From NCBI RefSeq assembly GCF_003664185.1, contig NZ_RCCS01000004.1:62001-126000 (forward strand): a DNA stretch of 64,000 nucleotides, given 5' to 3'. The DNA comes from Tenacibaculum discolor (GTDB lineage: Bacteria; Bacteroidota; Bacteroidia; Flavobacteriales; Flavobacteriaceae). A model generated the notes under the pieces. The model was not told the origin of the DNA and made no database searches. It saw only the letters and a list, made by a program, of their open reading frames with translations. The translations under genes were made by a program, and so were the position numbers. The stretch's first letter is position 1, and the number at the start of each line of letters is the position of its first letter. Shown here piece by piece: positions 47,330-56,418 of the stretch.

Positions 47330-47851
47330 TTAACCGTTAAAAACTTTCTCTAAAGATATACCTCTTTGCTTAGCAATAGTAGCAGCACTACGTAATTGTA
47401 ATAAAGCATCAAAAGTTGCTTTTACTACGTTGTGAGGGTTTGATGATCCTTGAGACTTTGATAATACGTCTTTAATACCTACAGCTTCTAATACTAAACG
47501 TACAGCACCACCGGCAATAACCCCGGTACCGTGTGAAGCAGGCTTGATGAATACTTTTGCTCCACCAAATTTACCTTTTTGTTCGTGTGGTAATGTTCCT
47601 TCTAAAATAGGGATACGTACTAAATTTTTCTTTGCATCTTCTACTGCTTTAGCAATTGCAGAAGAAACGTCTTTAGACTTCCCTAATCCGTGACCTACAA
47701 CACCGTTACCATCTCCTACTACTACGATTGCAGAGAATCCGAATGCTCTACCCCCTTTAGTTACTTTGGTAACACGTTGTACACCTACTAATTTATCTAC
47801 AAGCTCTAATCCGCTTGGTTTTACTCTTTCTACGTTTTTATATCCTAACAT
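47330..47851 (-). CDS. rpsE: 30S ribosomal protein S5 (uS5)
   Basis: This 173-residue protein has a double-stranded RNA-binding N-terminal domain ([27 protein letters not shown]) and a C-terminal domain ([33 protein letters not shown]). It supports decoding accuracy. It lies 11 bp after rplR. Confidence 0.98.
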   Translation of the reverse strand: MLGYKNVERVKPSGLELVDKLVGVQRVTKVTKGGRAFGFSAIVVVGDGNGVVGHGLGKSKDVSSAIAKAVEDAKKNLVRIPILEGTLPHEQKGKFGGAKVFIKPASHGTGVIAGGAVRLVLEAVGIKDVLSKSQGSSNPHNVVKATFDALLQLRSAATIAKQRGISLEKVFNG

Positions 47852-47862
47852 AATATAATTTC

Positions 47863-48213
47863 TTAAAATTTTAAACCAGCTTCTCTTGCAGCGTCTGCTA
47901 ATACTTTAACTCTTCCGTGGTATAAATATCCGTTACGGTCAAAAGCAACAGTATCAACACCAGCCTTTACAGCTTTTTCAGCAATAGCTTTACCTACAGC
48001 TGTAGCCGCTTCTGCTTTAGAACTAGATGTAATTTCTTTATCTCTTGATGATGCAGATGCTAATGTAACACCAGCAACGTCATCGATTAACTGAGCATAG
48101 ATTTCTTTGTTACTTCTAAAAACTGATAACCTTGGTTTTTCAGCTGTACCTGTAACAATCTTTCTAATTCTATGCTTAATTCGTTGTCTTCTTTCAAGCT
48201 TTGATAATGCCAT
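47863..48213 (-). CDS. rplR: 50S ribosomal protein L18 (uL18)
   Basis: This 116-residue 5S rRNA-binding protein has [23 protein letters not shown] and the end [26 protein letters not shown]. It lies 18 bp after rplF. Confidence 0.98.
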   Translation of the reverse strand: MALSKLERRQRIKHRIRKIVTGTAEKPRLSVFRSNKEIYAQLIDDVAGVTLASASSRDKEITSSSKAEAATAVGKAIAEKAVKAGVDTVAFDRNGYLYHGRVKVLADAAREAGLKF

Positions 48214-48231
48214 AATAATTTCTCTTATTTA

Positions 48232-48777
48232 TTATGCAGATTTACCTGCTTTTCTTCTTAATACTTCTCCTACAAACTTAATTCCTTTTCCTTTGTAAGG
48301 TTCTGGCTTACGGAATGAACGAATTTTTGCTGCAACTTGACCAACTAATTGTTTGTCATGTGAAGTTAATTTCACGATTGGGTTCTTACCTTTTTCAGAT
48401 ACTGTTTCAACCTTAACCTCTGGAGCTAAATCTATTACAATATTGTGAGAGAAACCTAAGGCTAAATCTAACTTTTGACCTTGGTTAGATGCTCTATAAC
48501 CAACACCTACTAACTCTAACTCTTTAGTAAATCCTTTGCTTACTCCTTCAACCATATTATTGATTAAAGCACGGTATAAACCATGTGCAGCTCTATGATC
48601 TTTACTTTCTGATGGTCTTTCTAAAGTGACAGTACCATCTTCAACTTTTACAGTAATTCCAGACTTAATTTCTTGAGTTAACTCTCCTAATTTTCCTTTT
48701 ACTGTAACCACATTTCCGTCTACTTTTACTTCAACACCTTGTGGCAATGCGATTGGATTCTTTCCTATTCTACTCAT
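48232..48777 (-). CDS. rplF: 50S ribosomal protein L6 (uL6)
   Basis: This 181-residue duplicated-domain protein sits near the factor-binding site: MSRIGKNPIALPQGVEVKVDGN and the C-terminal signature PEPYKGKGIKFVGEVLRRKAGKS. It lies 15 bp after rpsH. Confidence 0.98.
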   Translation of the reverse strand: MSRIGKNPIALPQGVEVKVDGNVVTVKGKLGELTQEIKSGITVKVEDGTVTLERPSESKDHRAAHGLYRALINNMVEGVSKGFTKELELVGVGYRASNQGQKLDLALGFSHNIVIDLAPEVKVETVSEKGKNPIVKLTSHDKQLVGQVAAKIRSFRKPEPYKGKGIKFVGEVLRRKAGKSA

Positions 48778-48792
48778 CTTACAAAATGTTTT

Positions 48793-49191
48793 TTAGTAAA
48801 CGTAACATAATACTTCTCCACCAACGTTCTCTTGTCTTGCTTTTTTGTTTGTCATTACACCTTTTGATGTAGAAACAATAGCAATACCTAATCCGTTTAA
48901 TACTCTTGGCATTTCTTTAGCGCCAACGTATCTACGTAAACCTGGTGTTGAAATTCTTTGAATCTTTCTGATTACTGATTCTTTCGTATCACGATCGTAT
49001 TTTAAAGCTATCTTAATAGTTCCTTGAACTTTATCTTCATTGAACTGATAACTTAAAATGTAACCTTGATCGAACAAAATCTTCGTCATTTCCTTCTTCA
49101 ACTTTGAAGCAGGAACTTCAACTACTCTGTGATTTGCTGCAATAGCATTTCTCACTCGAGTAAGAAAATCCGCGATTGGATCTGTATACAT
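48793..49191 (-). CDS. rpsH: 30S ribosomal protein S8 (uS8)
   Basis: This 132-residue protein binds the 16S central domain: [17 protein letters not shown] at the start and [31 protein letters not shown] at the end. It is first after a 366-bp break in the cluster that holds a terminator and a good promoter, so it leads a separate unit. S8 is the spc-operon autoregulator in E. coli; the long leader here could allow something similar. Confidence 0.98.
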   Translation of the reverse strand: MYTDPIADFLTRVRNAIAANHRVVEVPASKLKKEMTKILFDQGYILSYQFNEDKVQGTIKIALKYDRDTKESVIRKIQRISTPGLRRYVGAKEMPRVLNGLGIAIVSTSKGVMTNKKARQENVGGEVLCYVY

Positions 49192-49364
49192 AGTTAATTA
49201 ATTTTCGGTTTTGGTTTTTAGTCTCTTTATTTTATCAATGCAAATACTAAACCTGAAACCAGTTAATATTTATTTAATTGTTTTTTGAGTAAAATCTCGT
49301 AGGCATTATACCGTTTGATTGGTATTTACTTACAAGGCATAATTTACCCTATAAAAACAGTGTG

Positions 49365-49394
49365 CAAATATACATAAACTTTTTAAAAATCAAA
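49365..49394 (-). promoter_or_regulatory. promoter of the rpsH unit
   Basis: On minus, TTTG (49394-49391), an 18-nt spacer and TATATTTG (49372-49365) match TTTG-N18/19-TAnnTTTG closely. The start would lie about 165 nt before rpsH. Confidence 0.75.
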
Positions 49395-49499
49395 CCTTTT
49401 TAATCATTATCATTTTTAGTATCAAAATATTACGTTTAAGTAAGCCTATTTTAATCTAAAATAAAGTTTACATATTCGGCAACTATAACCTTTATAAGC

Positions 49500-49538
49500 A
49501 AAAAAGGCGTATAACATTTTATAGTTATACACCTTTTG
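49500..49538 (-). terminator. rho-independent terminator after rpsN
   Basis: On minus, AAAAGGTGTATAAC and GTTATACGCCTTTT form a long stem (one G-T pair) over TATAAAAT, ending in a T-run. It lies 20 bp after the rpsN stop. Confidence 0.85.
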
Positions 49539-49557
49539 TTTACATATTAAAGAGCTG

Positions 49558-49827
49558 TTACCAGCTTGCCTTTTTTACTCCTGGAATTAATCCTTGGTTA
49601 GCCATTTCACGGAAAGTAACACGTGAAATTCCGAACTGACGCATATATCCTTTTGGACGTCCAGTTAGTTTACAACGGTTGTGCATTCTAATTGGTGATG
49701 CGTTTTTTGGTAACTTCTGTAATGCTTCATAGTCTCCAGCTTCTTTTAAAGCTTTTCTCTTTTCAGCATACTTAGCAACCATTTTAGCTCTTTTGCGCTC
49801 ACGCGCTTTCATTGATTCTTTAGCCAT
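49558..49827 (-). CDS. rpsN: 30S ribosomal protein S14 (uS14)
   Basis: This 89-residue protein is the long zinc-free (C-) form: [24 protein letters not shown], then [29 protein letters not shown], with no CXXC pairs. It lies 4 bp after rplE and is followed by a terminator, which is unusual inside the spc gene group. Confidence 0.98.
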   Translation of the reverse strand: MAKESMKARERKRAKMVAKYAEKRKALKEAGDYEALQKLPKNASPIRMHNRCKLTGRPKGYMRQFGISRVTFREMANQGLIPGVKKASW

Positions 49828-49831
49828 CTTA

Positions 49832-50383
49832 TTAATTCTTTTTAAATGGTAATCCTAATTCTCCTAATAATGATTTAGCTTCTTTATCAGTGTTTGCAGA
49901 TGTTACAAATGTAATATCCATACCACTAATTTTTTTCACTTGATCAATATTAATCTCTGGGTAGATGATTTGTTCAGTAATACCTAAGTTGTAATTACCT
50001 CTACCATCAAAACCATTTGCTTTGATTCCGTTAAAGTCTCTTACACGTGGTAAAGAAGCTGTAACTAATCTATCTAAAAATTCATACATTTTATCACCTC
50101 TTAACGTAACTTTTGCACCAATTGGCATTCCTTTACGTAATTTGAAGTTTGCAACGTCTTTTTTAGAGATTGTAGATACTGCCTTTTGACCTGTAATAGT
50201 AGTTAACTCGTCAATAGCGTATTCTATTAATTTCTTATCTGCTATAGCTGCACCAACACCTTTACTTACAACGATCTTTTGTAATTTAGGTACTTGCATT
50301 ACATTGCTATAACCAAATTCATCAGTAAGAGCTTTGATAACTCTGCTCTTGTACTCTTCTTTTAATCTTGGTACGTAACTCAT
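49832..50383 (-). CDS. rplE: 50S ribosomal protein L5 (uL5)
   Basis: This 183-residue 5S rRNA-binding protein of the central protuberance has [28 protein letters not shown] and FPEINID-type segment [18 protein letters not shown]. It lies 2 bp after rplX. Confidence 0.98.
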   Translation of the reverse strand: MSYVPRLKEEYKSRVIKALTDEFGYSNVMQVPKLQKIVVSKGVGAAIADKKLIEYAIDELTTITGQKAVSTISKKDVANFKLRKGMPIGAKVTLRGDKMYEFLDRLVTASLPRVRDFNGIKANGFDGRGNYNLGITEQIIYPEINIDQVKKISGMDITFVTSANTDKEAKSLLGELGLPFKKN

Positions 50384-50385
50384 TG

Positions 50386-50694
50386 TTATATTGCTTTATC
50401 TGATTTTCTTGAAACTCTTACTTTCTTATCTCCTTCTACTTTATATCCAACTCTTACTGCTTCACCGTTTTCGATTAAAGCAACGTTTGATACGTGTAAT
50501 GGAGCTTCTTTCTTTACAATTCCTCCTTGTGGATTTGCAGCGCTTGGTTTAGTGTGTTTAGACACCATGTTTACACCTTCTACTACTACTCTATCCTTAT
50601 CTTTAAGAATTTGTAAAACTTTTCCTTCAGATCCTTTGTGATCTCCTGCTATAACTTTAACAGTATCTCCTGATTTAATTTTAAATTTTTTCAT
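50386..50694 (-). CDS. rplX: 50S ribosomal protein L24 (uL24)
   Basis: This 102-residue assembly-initiating protein has the KOW motif [23 protein letters not shown] and [14 protein letters not shown]. It lies 14 bp after rplN. Confidence 0.98.
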   Translation of the reverse strand: MKKFKIKSGDTVKVIAGDHKGSEGKVLQILKDKDRVVVEGVNMVSKHTKPSAANPQGGIVKKEAPLHVSNVALIENGEAVRVGYKVEGDKKVRVSRKSDKAI

Positions 50695-50708
50695 TTTAAA
50701 ATCTGATT

Positions 50709-51077
50709 TTATAACACCTCAGGTGCTAATGATACTATTTTCATAAATTGTTTCTCACGTAATTCACGAGCCACAGGTCCAAATACACGAGTTCCTCTCA
50801 TTTCCTCAGTAGGATTTAAAAGTACACAAGCATTATCATCAAATCTGATATATGATCCGTCTTTACGTCTAACTTCTTTCTTAGTACGAACAACAACTGC
50901 ACGAGATACTTGACCTTTCTTTACAGTTCCGTTTGGAGTTGCAGATTTTACCGATACTACGATTTTATCTCCAACGCTAGCGTAACGCTTTTTTGTTCCT
51001 CCTAAAACTCTAATCACTAAAACTTCTTTTGCTCCAGTGTTATCTGCGACTTTTAATCTTGATTCTGTCTGTAACAT
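50709..51077 (-). CDS. rplN: 50S ribosomal protein L14 (uL14)
   Basis: This 122-residue protein at the subunit interface has [27 protein letters not shown] and [29 protein letters not shown]. It lies 1 bp after rpsQ. Confidence 0.98.
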   Translation of the reverse strand: MLQTESRLKVADNTGAKEVLVIRVLGGTKKRYASVGDKIVVSVKSATPNGTVKKGQVSRAVVVRTKKEVRRKDGSYIRFDDNACVLLNPTEEMRGTRVFGPVARELREKQFMKIVSLAPEVL

Positions 51078-51078
51078 A

Positions 51079-51336
51079 TTATTTAGCTCTTTCTAGGATT
51101 TCTACTAATCTCCAACGTTTAGATTTACTCATAGGACGTGTTTCCATGATCCTTACAGTATCACCTTCGTTGCAATCGTTATTCTCGTCATGTGCAACGT
51201 ACTTCTTAGTCTTTAATACGAACTTTCCGTACATTGGGTGCTTTACTCTTTTTACCTCGTTTACAACAATAGATTTCTCCATTTTGTTACTAGATACTAC
51301 ACCGATTCTCTCTTTTCTAAGATTTCTTTTTTCCAT
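51079..51336 (-). CDS. rpsQ: 30S ribosomal protein S17 (uS17)
   Basis: This 85-residue OB-fold primary binder of 16S rRNA has [33 protein letters not shown] and [20 protein letters not shown]. It lies 18 bp after rpmC. Confidence 0.98.
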   Translation of the reverse strand: MEKRNLRKERIGVVSSNKMEKSIVVNEVKRVKHPMYGKFVLKTKKYVAHDENNDCNEGDTVRIMETRPMSKSKRWRLVEILERAK

Positions 51337-51354
51337 CTTTAAAACTGACTAGAA

Positions 51355-51546
51355 TTATTGTAATTCTCTTTTAGTTAACTCTGTAGCAATTCTTGCTACA
51401 GTTTTTCTTAAGCTACGTAACTCTAATGGGTTTTCCAATGGAGTTATGGCGTGAGCCATCTTAAGATCAGTATAATTTTTCTTCAACGCCCCTAGCTTTT
51501 CTTGTAAGTCAGCTGTTGATAATTCTTTAATTTCTGATTGTTTCAT
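51355..51546 (-). CDS. rpmC: 50S ribosomal protein L29 (uL29)
   Basis: This 63-residue two-helix protein near the exit tunnel has MKQSEIKELSTADLQEKLGALKKNYTDLKMAHAITPLENPLELRSLRKTVARI. It lies 12 bp after rplP. Confidence 0.98.
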   Translation of the reverse strand: MKQSEIKELSTADLQEKLGALKKNYTDLKMAHAITPLENPLELRSLRKTVARIATELTKRELQ

Positions 51547-51558
51547 GATCTAATAGAA

Positions 51559-51990
51559 TTAAGCGTTATAATCAAAATCTCTTGCTATTACAAACTTCGT
51601 TTTTACAGGAAGTTTTTGCGCTGCTAAACGTAAAGCTTCTTTTGCTACTTCCATTGGTACACCACCAATTTCAAACAAAATTCTACCTGGTTTTACAACT
51701 GCTACAAAGTGGTCTGGTGCACCTTTACCTTTACCCATACGTACCTCTAAAGGTTTCTTAGTTATTGGTTTGTCTGGGAAAATTTTAATCCAAAGTTGCC
51801 CCTCTCTTTTCATATAACGAGTTGCCGCAATACGAGCTGCCTCTATTTGACGAGAGGTAAGTAAGTTCTGGTCTAATGATTTGATACCAAACATTCCGTT
51901 AGAAAGTTGAGTACCTCTACCAGAGTTACCTTTCATATTTCCTTTCGCCTTCTGTACCTTACGGTATTTTACTCTTTTTGGCTGTAACAT
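51559..51990 (-). CDS. rplP: 50S ribosomal protein L16 (uL16)
   Basis: This 143-residue protein by the A-site tRNA elbow has [54 protein letters not shown] and [16 protein letters not shown]. It lies 19 bp after rpsC. Confidence 0.98.
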   Translation of the reverse strand: MLQPKRVKYRKVQKAKGNMKGNSGRGTQLSNGMFGIKSLDQNLLTSRQIEAARIAATRYMKREGQLWIKIFPDKPITKKPLEVRMGKGKGAPDHFVAVVKPGRILFEIGGVPMEVAKEALRLAAQKLPVKTKFVIARDFDYNA

Positions 51991-52009
51991 TGTTAATTTC
52001 TTTTAAAAA

Positions 52010-52726
52010 TTATTTTCTTCTGCGAGGTTGACGTTTACTACCACCTTTGTTTCCACTACCTTTTTGCTTAGATAGTCCAACTAATGGAGATAATTCACGT
52101 TTTCCATAAACCTCACCTTTCATAATCCATACTTTCACACCGATTCTTCCGTATGTAGTATGTGCTTCAACAAGTGCATAATCGATATCTGCTCTGAAGG
52201 TAGAAAGAGGAATTCTTCCTTCTTTGTAATGCTCAGAACGTGCCATTTCAGCTCCGTTTAAACGACCTGATAATTGCACTTTAATTCCTTCTGCATTCAT
52301 TCTCATTGCAGCAGCAATAGCCATTTTAGTAGCTCTCTTATAAGAAATTCTGTTTTCGATTTGACGTGCGATACTAGCTGCAACTAATTTTGCATCTAAT
52401 TCTGGACGCTTAATTTCGAAAATGTTAATTTGAACTTCTTTACCAGTAATTTTCTTAAGCTCTTCTTTTAACTTGTCTACCTCTTGACCTCCTTTACCAA
52501 TAATGATACCTGGACGTGCAGTAGTGATAGTAACGGTTACAAGTTTTAAAGTACGCTCAATAATAACTCTTGATACACTTGCTTTAGATAATCTAGCGTA
52601 TAAATACTTTCTTATCTTATCATCTTCAGCAATCTTATCTCCGTAGTCATTTCCACCATACCAGTTAGATTCCCATCCTCTGATAATTCCTAAACGATTT
52701 CCTATTGGATTTGTCTTTTGTCCCAT
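52010..52726 (-). CDS. rpsC: 30S ribosomal protein S3 (uS3)
   Basis: This 238-residue protein of the mRNA entry site has a KH domain ([32 protein letters not shown]), the C-terminal domain [16 protein letters not shown] and a basic tail. It lies 11 bp after rplV. Confidence 0.98.
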   Translation of the reverse strand: MGQKTNPIGNRLGIIRGWESNWYGGNDYGDKIAEDDKIRKYLYARLSKASVSRVIIERTLKLVTVTITTARPGIIIGKGGQEVDKLKEELKKITGKEVQINIFEIKRPELDAKLVAASIARQIENRISYKRATKMAIAAAMRMNAEGIKVQLSGRLNGAEMARSEHYKEGRIPLSTFRADIDYALVEAHTTYGRIGVKVWIMKGEVYGKRELSPLVGLSKQKGSGNKGGSKRQPRRRK

Positions 52727-52737
52727 TTCTACTTTGA

Positions 52738-53142
52738 TTAATTACTGTTATTTTTAGTTCCTAACTCTAAAGTTACGTGATTAGAACGCTTACGAATTCT
52801 GTGTGCACGACCTTGTGGAGCTGGTCTTAACCTTTTTAACATACCTGCGCTATCAACACAAATTGATTTTACGTATAATCCAGCATCTTCGATACTTGCA
52901 TCTTCATTTTTAGCTTGCCAGTTAGCAATAGCTGATAATAATAACTTTTCTAAGTTACGTGATGCTTCTTTTGGACTGAACTTTAAGATTTGTAAAGCTT
53001 TTTCAACTTCAACTCCTCTTACTAAATCTGCTACCAAGCGCATTTTTCTTGGTGATGTAGGACAATTAGTTAACTTAGCGAAAGCTCTAGACTTTCTAGC
53101 TTCTTTTAACTGTGTTGCCATGTTATGTTTACGACTTCCCAT
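52738..53142 (-). CDS. rplV: 50S ribosomal protein L22 (uL22)
   Basis: This 134-residue exit-tunnel protein has [37 protein letters not shown] and [21 protein letters not shown], the extended loop. A second Met (MATQLKEA, residue 8) is an alternative start; I keep the first, as in relatives. It lies 9 bp after rpsS. Confidence 0.97.
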   Translation of the reverse strand: MGSRKHNMATQLKEARKSRAFAKLTNCPTSPRKMRLVADLVRGVEVEKALQILKFSPKEASRNLEKLLLSAIANWQAKNEDASIEDAGLYVKSICVDSAGMLKRLRPAPQGRAHRIRKRSNHVTLELGTKNNSN

Positions 53143-53151
53143 AATTTCCTA

Positions 53152-53430
53152 CTATTTTTTACCTTTATTTTTTGCACCAGCGTGCCCTCTAAATGAGCGT
53201 GTTGGTGAAAATTCGCCTAATTTATGACCTACCATGTTTTCAGTAACGTAAACTGGTACAAACTGACGTCCGTTGTGAACTGCAATTGTTTGCCCTACGA
53301 AATCAGGAGTAATCATACTTGCTCTAGACCAAGTTTTGATAACTGACTTACTGCCTGCTTCTACGTTAGCTAACACTTTTTTCTCTAACTTATAGTGAAC
53401 GTAAGGTCCTTTTTTTAATGATCTTGCCAT
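53152..53430 (-). CDS. rpsS: 30S ribosomal protein S19 (uS19)
   Basis: This 92-residue head protein has [65 protein letters not shown]. It lies 6 bp after rplB. Confidence 0.98.
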   Translation of the reverse strand: MARSLKKGPYVHYKLEKKVLANVEAGSKSVIKTWSRASMITPDFVGQTIAVHNGRQFVPVYVTENMVGHKLGEFSPTRSFRGHAGAKNKGKK

Positions 53431-53436
53431 GGTTTA

Positions 53437-54261
53437 TTATTTCTTTCTACGTTCTACGATATACTTATTACTAGCTTTGGTCTTTGATCTAGTCTTAAAT
53501 CCTTTAGCAGGAATACCGTTTCTAGATCTTGGATGCCCTCCAGAAGAACGTCCTTCACCACCTCCCATTGGGTGATCAACTGGGTTCATTCTAACAGCAT
53601 TTGTTCTTGGTCTTCTTCCTAACCATCTACTTCTACCTGCTTTACCTGAAACTAATAACTGGTGGTCTGAGTTAGACACTACTCCAATTGTAGCCATACA
53701 AGTTAATAAGATAAATCTTGTTTCTCCAGAAGGTAATTTAACTGTTGCATATTTACCTTCTTTTGCAACTAACTGAGCAAAAGCTCCAGCAGAACGAGCC
53801 ATAACAGCTCCTTGACCTGGGTGTAATTCAATACAAGAAATTGTAGTACCTAATGGAATTTCACTTAAGTACATAGCATTTCCAACTTCTGGAGACGCTT
53901 CTTTTCCTGAAATGATTGTTTGACCTACTTTTAATCCGTTTTGCGCAATCACATAACGCTTCTCACCATCAGCATAACTAACTAATGCAATAAATGCAGT
54001 ACGGTTTGGATCGTACTCAATAGTTTTTACTGTTGCAGGAACACCTTGCTTATCTCTTTTAAAATCGATAATACGGTATTTTTGTTTATGACCTCCACCG
54101 ATATTACGTGTAGTCATTCTACCCTGGTTGTTTCGACCTCCAGATCGTTTTTTCGGAGCTAATAAAGATTTCTCCGGCTTATCAGTAGTAATGGTGTCGA
54201 ACCCATTTACAACTCTAAAACGCTGACCTGGTGTTATTGGTTTTAATTTTCTAACTGACAT
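53437..54261 (-). CDS. rplB: 50S ribosomal protein L2 (uL2)
   Basis: This 274-residue peptidyl-transferase-centre protein has [26 protein letters not shown] and the catalytic-region signature [25 protein letters not shown] with its conserved His. It lies 11 bp after rplW. Confidence 0.98.
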   Translation of the reverse strand: MSVRKLKPITPGQRFRVVNGFDTITTDKPEKSLLAPKKRSGGRNNQGRMTTRNIGGGHKQKYRIIDFKRDKQGVPATVKTIEYDPNRTAFIALVSYADGEKRYVIAQNGLKVGQTIISGKEASPEVGNAMYLSEIPLGTTISCIELHPGQGAVMARSAGAFAQLVAKEGKYATVKLPSGETRFILLTCMATIGVVSNSDHQLLVSGKAGRSRWLGRRPRTNAVRMNPVDHPMGGGEGRSSGGHPRSRNGIPAKGFKTRSKTKASNKYIVERRKK

Positions 54262-54272
54262 TCTGTCTTTTC

Positions 54273-54563
54273 TTAAAGATTGTTATAAAAATCAATAGTT
54301 TCTCCTTCAGCTAACTGAACGATTGCTTTCTTGTATCCACCTGTTAATCCAGTAACTAAACCTTTTTTAGTGTATTTAGTTTTTCTTTGTGCTGGATAAT
54401 TCATTGTTTTTACAGATTCAATCGCTACACCATAAGCAGCTTCTACAGCTCCTTTGATTTCTAATTTGTTAGCTTTCTTATTTACAACAAATGTATAACG
54501 GTTGTTTAACTCGCTATCATTTGTAGCTTTTTCTGTAATAATAGGTTTAATTAAAATACTCAT
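54273..54563 (-). CDS. rplW: 50S ribosomal protein L23 (uL23)
   Basis: This 96-residue tunnel-exit protein docks trigger factor and [48 protein letters not shown]. It lies 8 bp after rplD. Confidence 0.98.
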   Translation of the reverse strand: MSILIKPIITEKATNDSELNNRYTFVVNKKANKLEIKGAVEAAYGVAIESVKTMNYPAQRKTKYTKKGLVTGLTGGYKKAIVQLAEGETIDFYNNL

Positions 54564-54571
54564 CTTGTTCC

Positions 54572-55201
54572 CTATTTACTTAAATTAGACTCAATTCCTT
54601 CTAGAGAGCTTTCAGAAATAACAACTTTATTAGCATTTAAAACGCTATATGTGTTAATACCTGAAGCATCTACTACTTTAGAACCTTTTAAGTTACGAGA
54701 TGATAAGTAAACGTTCTTACTTTCTTCACCTAATACGAATAAAGACTTTTTAGCGTCTAATTCTAAAGCTTTTAATACATTGATAAACTCTTTAGTTTTT
54801 GGAGCTTCAAAGTTGAAGTCTTCTACAACTACTAAATTGTTTTCTTTTGCTTGAATACTTAAAGCTGACTTACGTGCTAAACGCTTTAAGTTTTTATTTA
54901 ACTTAAAAGAATAGTTTCTTGGTCTTGGACCAAACATACGTCCACCACCTCTAAAAACACCAGACTTGATACTACCCGCACGAGCCGTACCAGTTCCTTT
55001 TTGTTTTTTTATCTTTCTTGTACTACCAGCAATCTCAGCTCTTTCTTTCGATTTATGAGTACCTTGTCTTTGATTAGCCAAATACTGCTTTACATCTAAA
55101 TAAATCGCGTGATCATTTGGCTCAATTCCGAATACCTCGCTAGAAAGTTCAACTTTTCTACCAGTATCTTTTCCTGTAATATCTAATACTGCTACTTTCA
55201 T
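54572..55201 (-). CDS. rplD: 50S ribosomal protein L4 (uL4)
   Basis: This 209-residue protein has the extended tunnel loop [50 protein letters not shown]. In E. coli, L4 represses its own operon through the leader. Here a candidate attenuator lies in the leader of rplC, so similar control is possible. Its ATG shares one base with the rplC stop. Confidence 0.98.
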   Translation of the reverse strand: MKVAVLDITGKDTGRKVELSSEVFGIEPNDHAIYLDVKQYLANQRQGTHKSKERAEIAGSTRKIKKQKGTGTARAGSIKSGVFRGGGRMFGPRPRNYSFKLNKNLKRLARKSALSIQAKENNLVVVEDFNFEAPKTKEFINVLKALELDAKKSLFVLGEESKNVYLSSRNLKGSKVVDASGINTYSVLNANKVVISESSLEGIESNLSK

Positions 55202-55818
55202 TATTTCTCGATAGTTACATAAGAGTTTTTGTGACCAGGAATTGCTCCTTTTACAACGATAAGATTCTTATCTGCAACCACTTTTAAAACTCTTAAATTT
55301 TGAACTTTTACTTTGTCTCCACCCATACGACCTGCCATACGCATTCCTTTGAATACTCTTGCAGGGTATGATGCTGCACCAATTGAACCTGGAGCTCTTA
55401 AACGGTTATGTTGACCGTGAGTTGCTTGTCCAACCCCGCCAAAACCATGACGTTTAACAACACCTTGAAAACCTTTACCTTTAGAAACTCCTGATACATC
55501 AACGAATTCTCCTTCAGCAAAGTGTTCAACAGTAATTGAGTCACCTAATTTGTACTCACCTTCGAATCCTTGGAACTCAACGACTTTTCTCTTAGCAGAT
55601 GTACCAGCTTTTTTAAAGTGACCATCTAAAGCTTTATTAGAGCTTTTTGCTTTTTTGTCATCGAAACCAAGTTGTAACGCGTTATAGCCGTCAACCTCTT
55701 CGGTTCTGACTTGGGTAACAACGCAAGGACCTGCTTCGATTACAGTACAAGGAATATTCTTCCCGTTTTCATCGAATAAGCTGGTCATTCCTACTTTTCT
55801 TCCTATTAACCCAGACAT
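55201..55818 (-). CDS. rplC: 50S ribosomal protein L3 (uL3)
   Basis: This 205-residue assembly-initiating protein has [53 protein letters not shown] and [14 protein letters not shown]. It is the first gene of a separate S10-type unit: a 289-bp region with terminator, promoter and possible attenuator precedes it. Confidence 0.98.
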   Translation of the reverse strand: MSGLIGRKVGMTSLFDENGKNIPCTVIEAGPCVVTQVRTEEVDGYNALQLGFDDKKAKSSNKALDGHFKKAGTSAKRKVVEFQGFEGEYKLGDSITVEHFAEGEFVDVSGVSKGKGFQGVVKRHGFGGVGQATHGQHNRLRAPGSIGAASYPARVFKGMRMAGRMGGDKVKVQNLRVLKVVADKNLIVVKGAIPGHKNSYVTIEK

Positions 55819-55916
55819 ATTTGTTAATTTTCAGACGATAGATTTAATTTATCCAGCGCGTCTATTAATAAAATAAATTTTTGAAACAAATGTTTCTTGT
55901 TTTCCTTCAAATTCCT

Positions 55917-55947
55917 CAAAAAAAAAGAGCGAAAAACATCTTCACTC
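55917..55947 (-). terminator. candidate attenuator in the rplC leader
   Basis: On minus, GAGTGAA-gatgttt-TTCGCTC (7 bp with one G-T pair) is followed by nine T residues. It lies between the rplC promoter and the rplC start, about 100 nt before the ATG, so it would cut the leader transcript. Confidence 0.7.
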
Positions 55948-56051
55948 TTTGAATTTGTTTTACCGTTTTTCCTTCGCGAAACCCTCAGGACATGTCATTT
56001 CTGAATACTTTCCAGAAATTTACACACTCCGAAAACTAAAATTTCGGTGTG

Positions 56052-56083
56052 CAAAAGTATAAAAAACTTTCGGCTTAACAAAA
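56052..56083 (-). promoter_or_regulatory. promoter of the rplC-rpsN unit
   Basis: On minus, TTTTG (56083-56079), a 19-nt spacer and TACTTTTG (56059-56052) match the Bacteroidota consensus. It is interleaved with the rpsJ terminator, whose loop contains the -33 box. Confidence 0.72.
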
Positions 56084-56098
56084 TTAAACCGAAAGTTA
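56061..56098 (-). terminator. rho-independent terminator after rpsJ
   Basis: On minus, AACTTTCGGTTTAA and TTAAGCCGAAAGTT form a long stem (one G-T pair) followed by a T-run, 10 bp after the rpsJ stop. Confidence 0.85.
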
Positions 56099-56107
56099 TT
56101 GATTTAC

Positions 56108-56413
56108 TTATACTTTGATCTCAACTTCAACTCCACTTGGTAACTCAAGTTTCATTAACGCATCAATAGTTTTTGAAGAAGAACTATAAATGTCTAATAA
56201 TCTCTTGTAAGCAGATAATTGAAATTGCTCTCTAGATTTTTTGTTTACGTGTGGTGAACGTAACACTGTAAAAATCTTTTTATTTGTTGGTAAAGGAATT
56301 GGACCGTTTACTACAGCTCCAGTACTCTTTACTGTCTTTACGATTTTCTCAGCAGACTTGTCTACTAAATTATAATCGTAAGATTTTAACTTTATTCTAA
56401 TTTTTTGACTCAT
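56108..56413 (-). CDS. rpsJ: 30S ribosomal protein S10 (uS10)
   Basis: This 101-residue protein, also the antitermination factor NusE, has [42 protein letters not shown] and [13 protein letters not shown]. It lies 5 bp after fusA and is the last gene of the str unit, not the first of the S10 unit as in E. coli. Confidence 0.98.
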   Translation of the reverse strand: MSQKIRIKLKSYDYNLVDKSAEKIVKTVKSTGAVVNGPIPLPTNKKIFTVLRSPHVNKKSREQFQLSAYKRLLDIYSSSSKTIDALMKLELPSGVEVEIKV

Positions 56414-56418
56414 CTTAA

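Larger units (their letters stand above)
49192..49557. other. 366-bp break between rpsN and rpsH
   Basis: It contains the rpsN terminator (49500-49538), a Bacteroidota promoter (49365-49394) and a leader of about 165 nt for rpsH. Read on minus, the leader has AATACC-aatcaaac-GGTAT, a possible hairpin, flanked by direct copies of ATGCCT. No open frame is seen. Confidence 0.7.
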
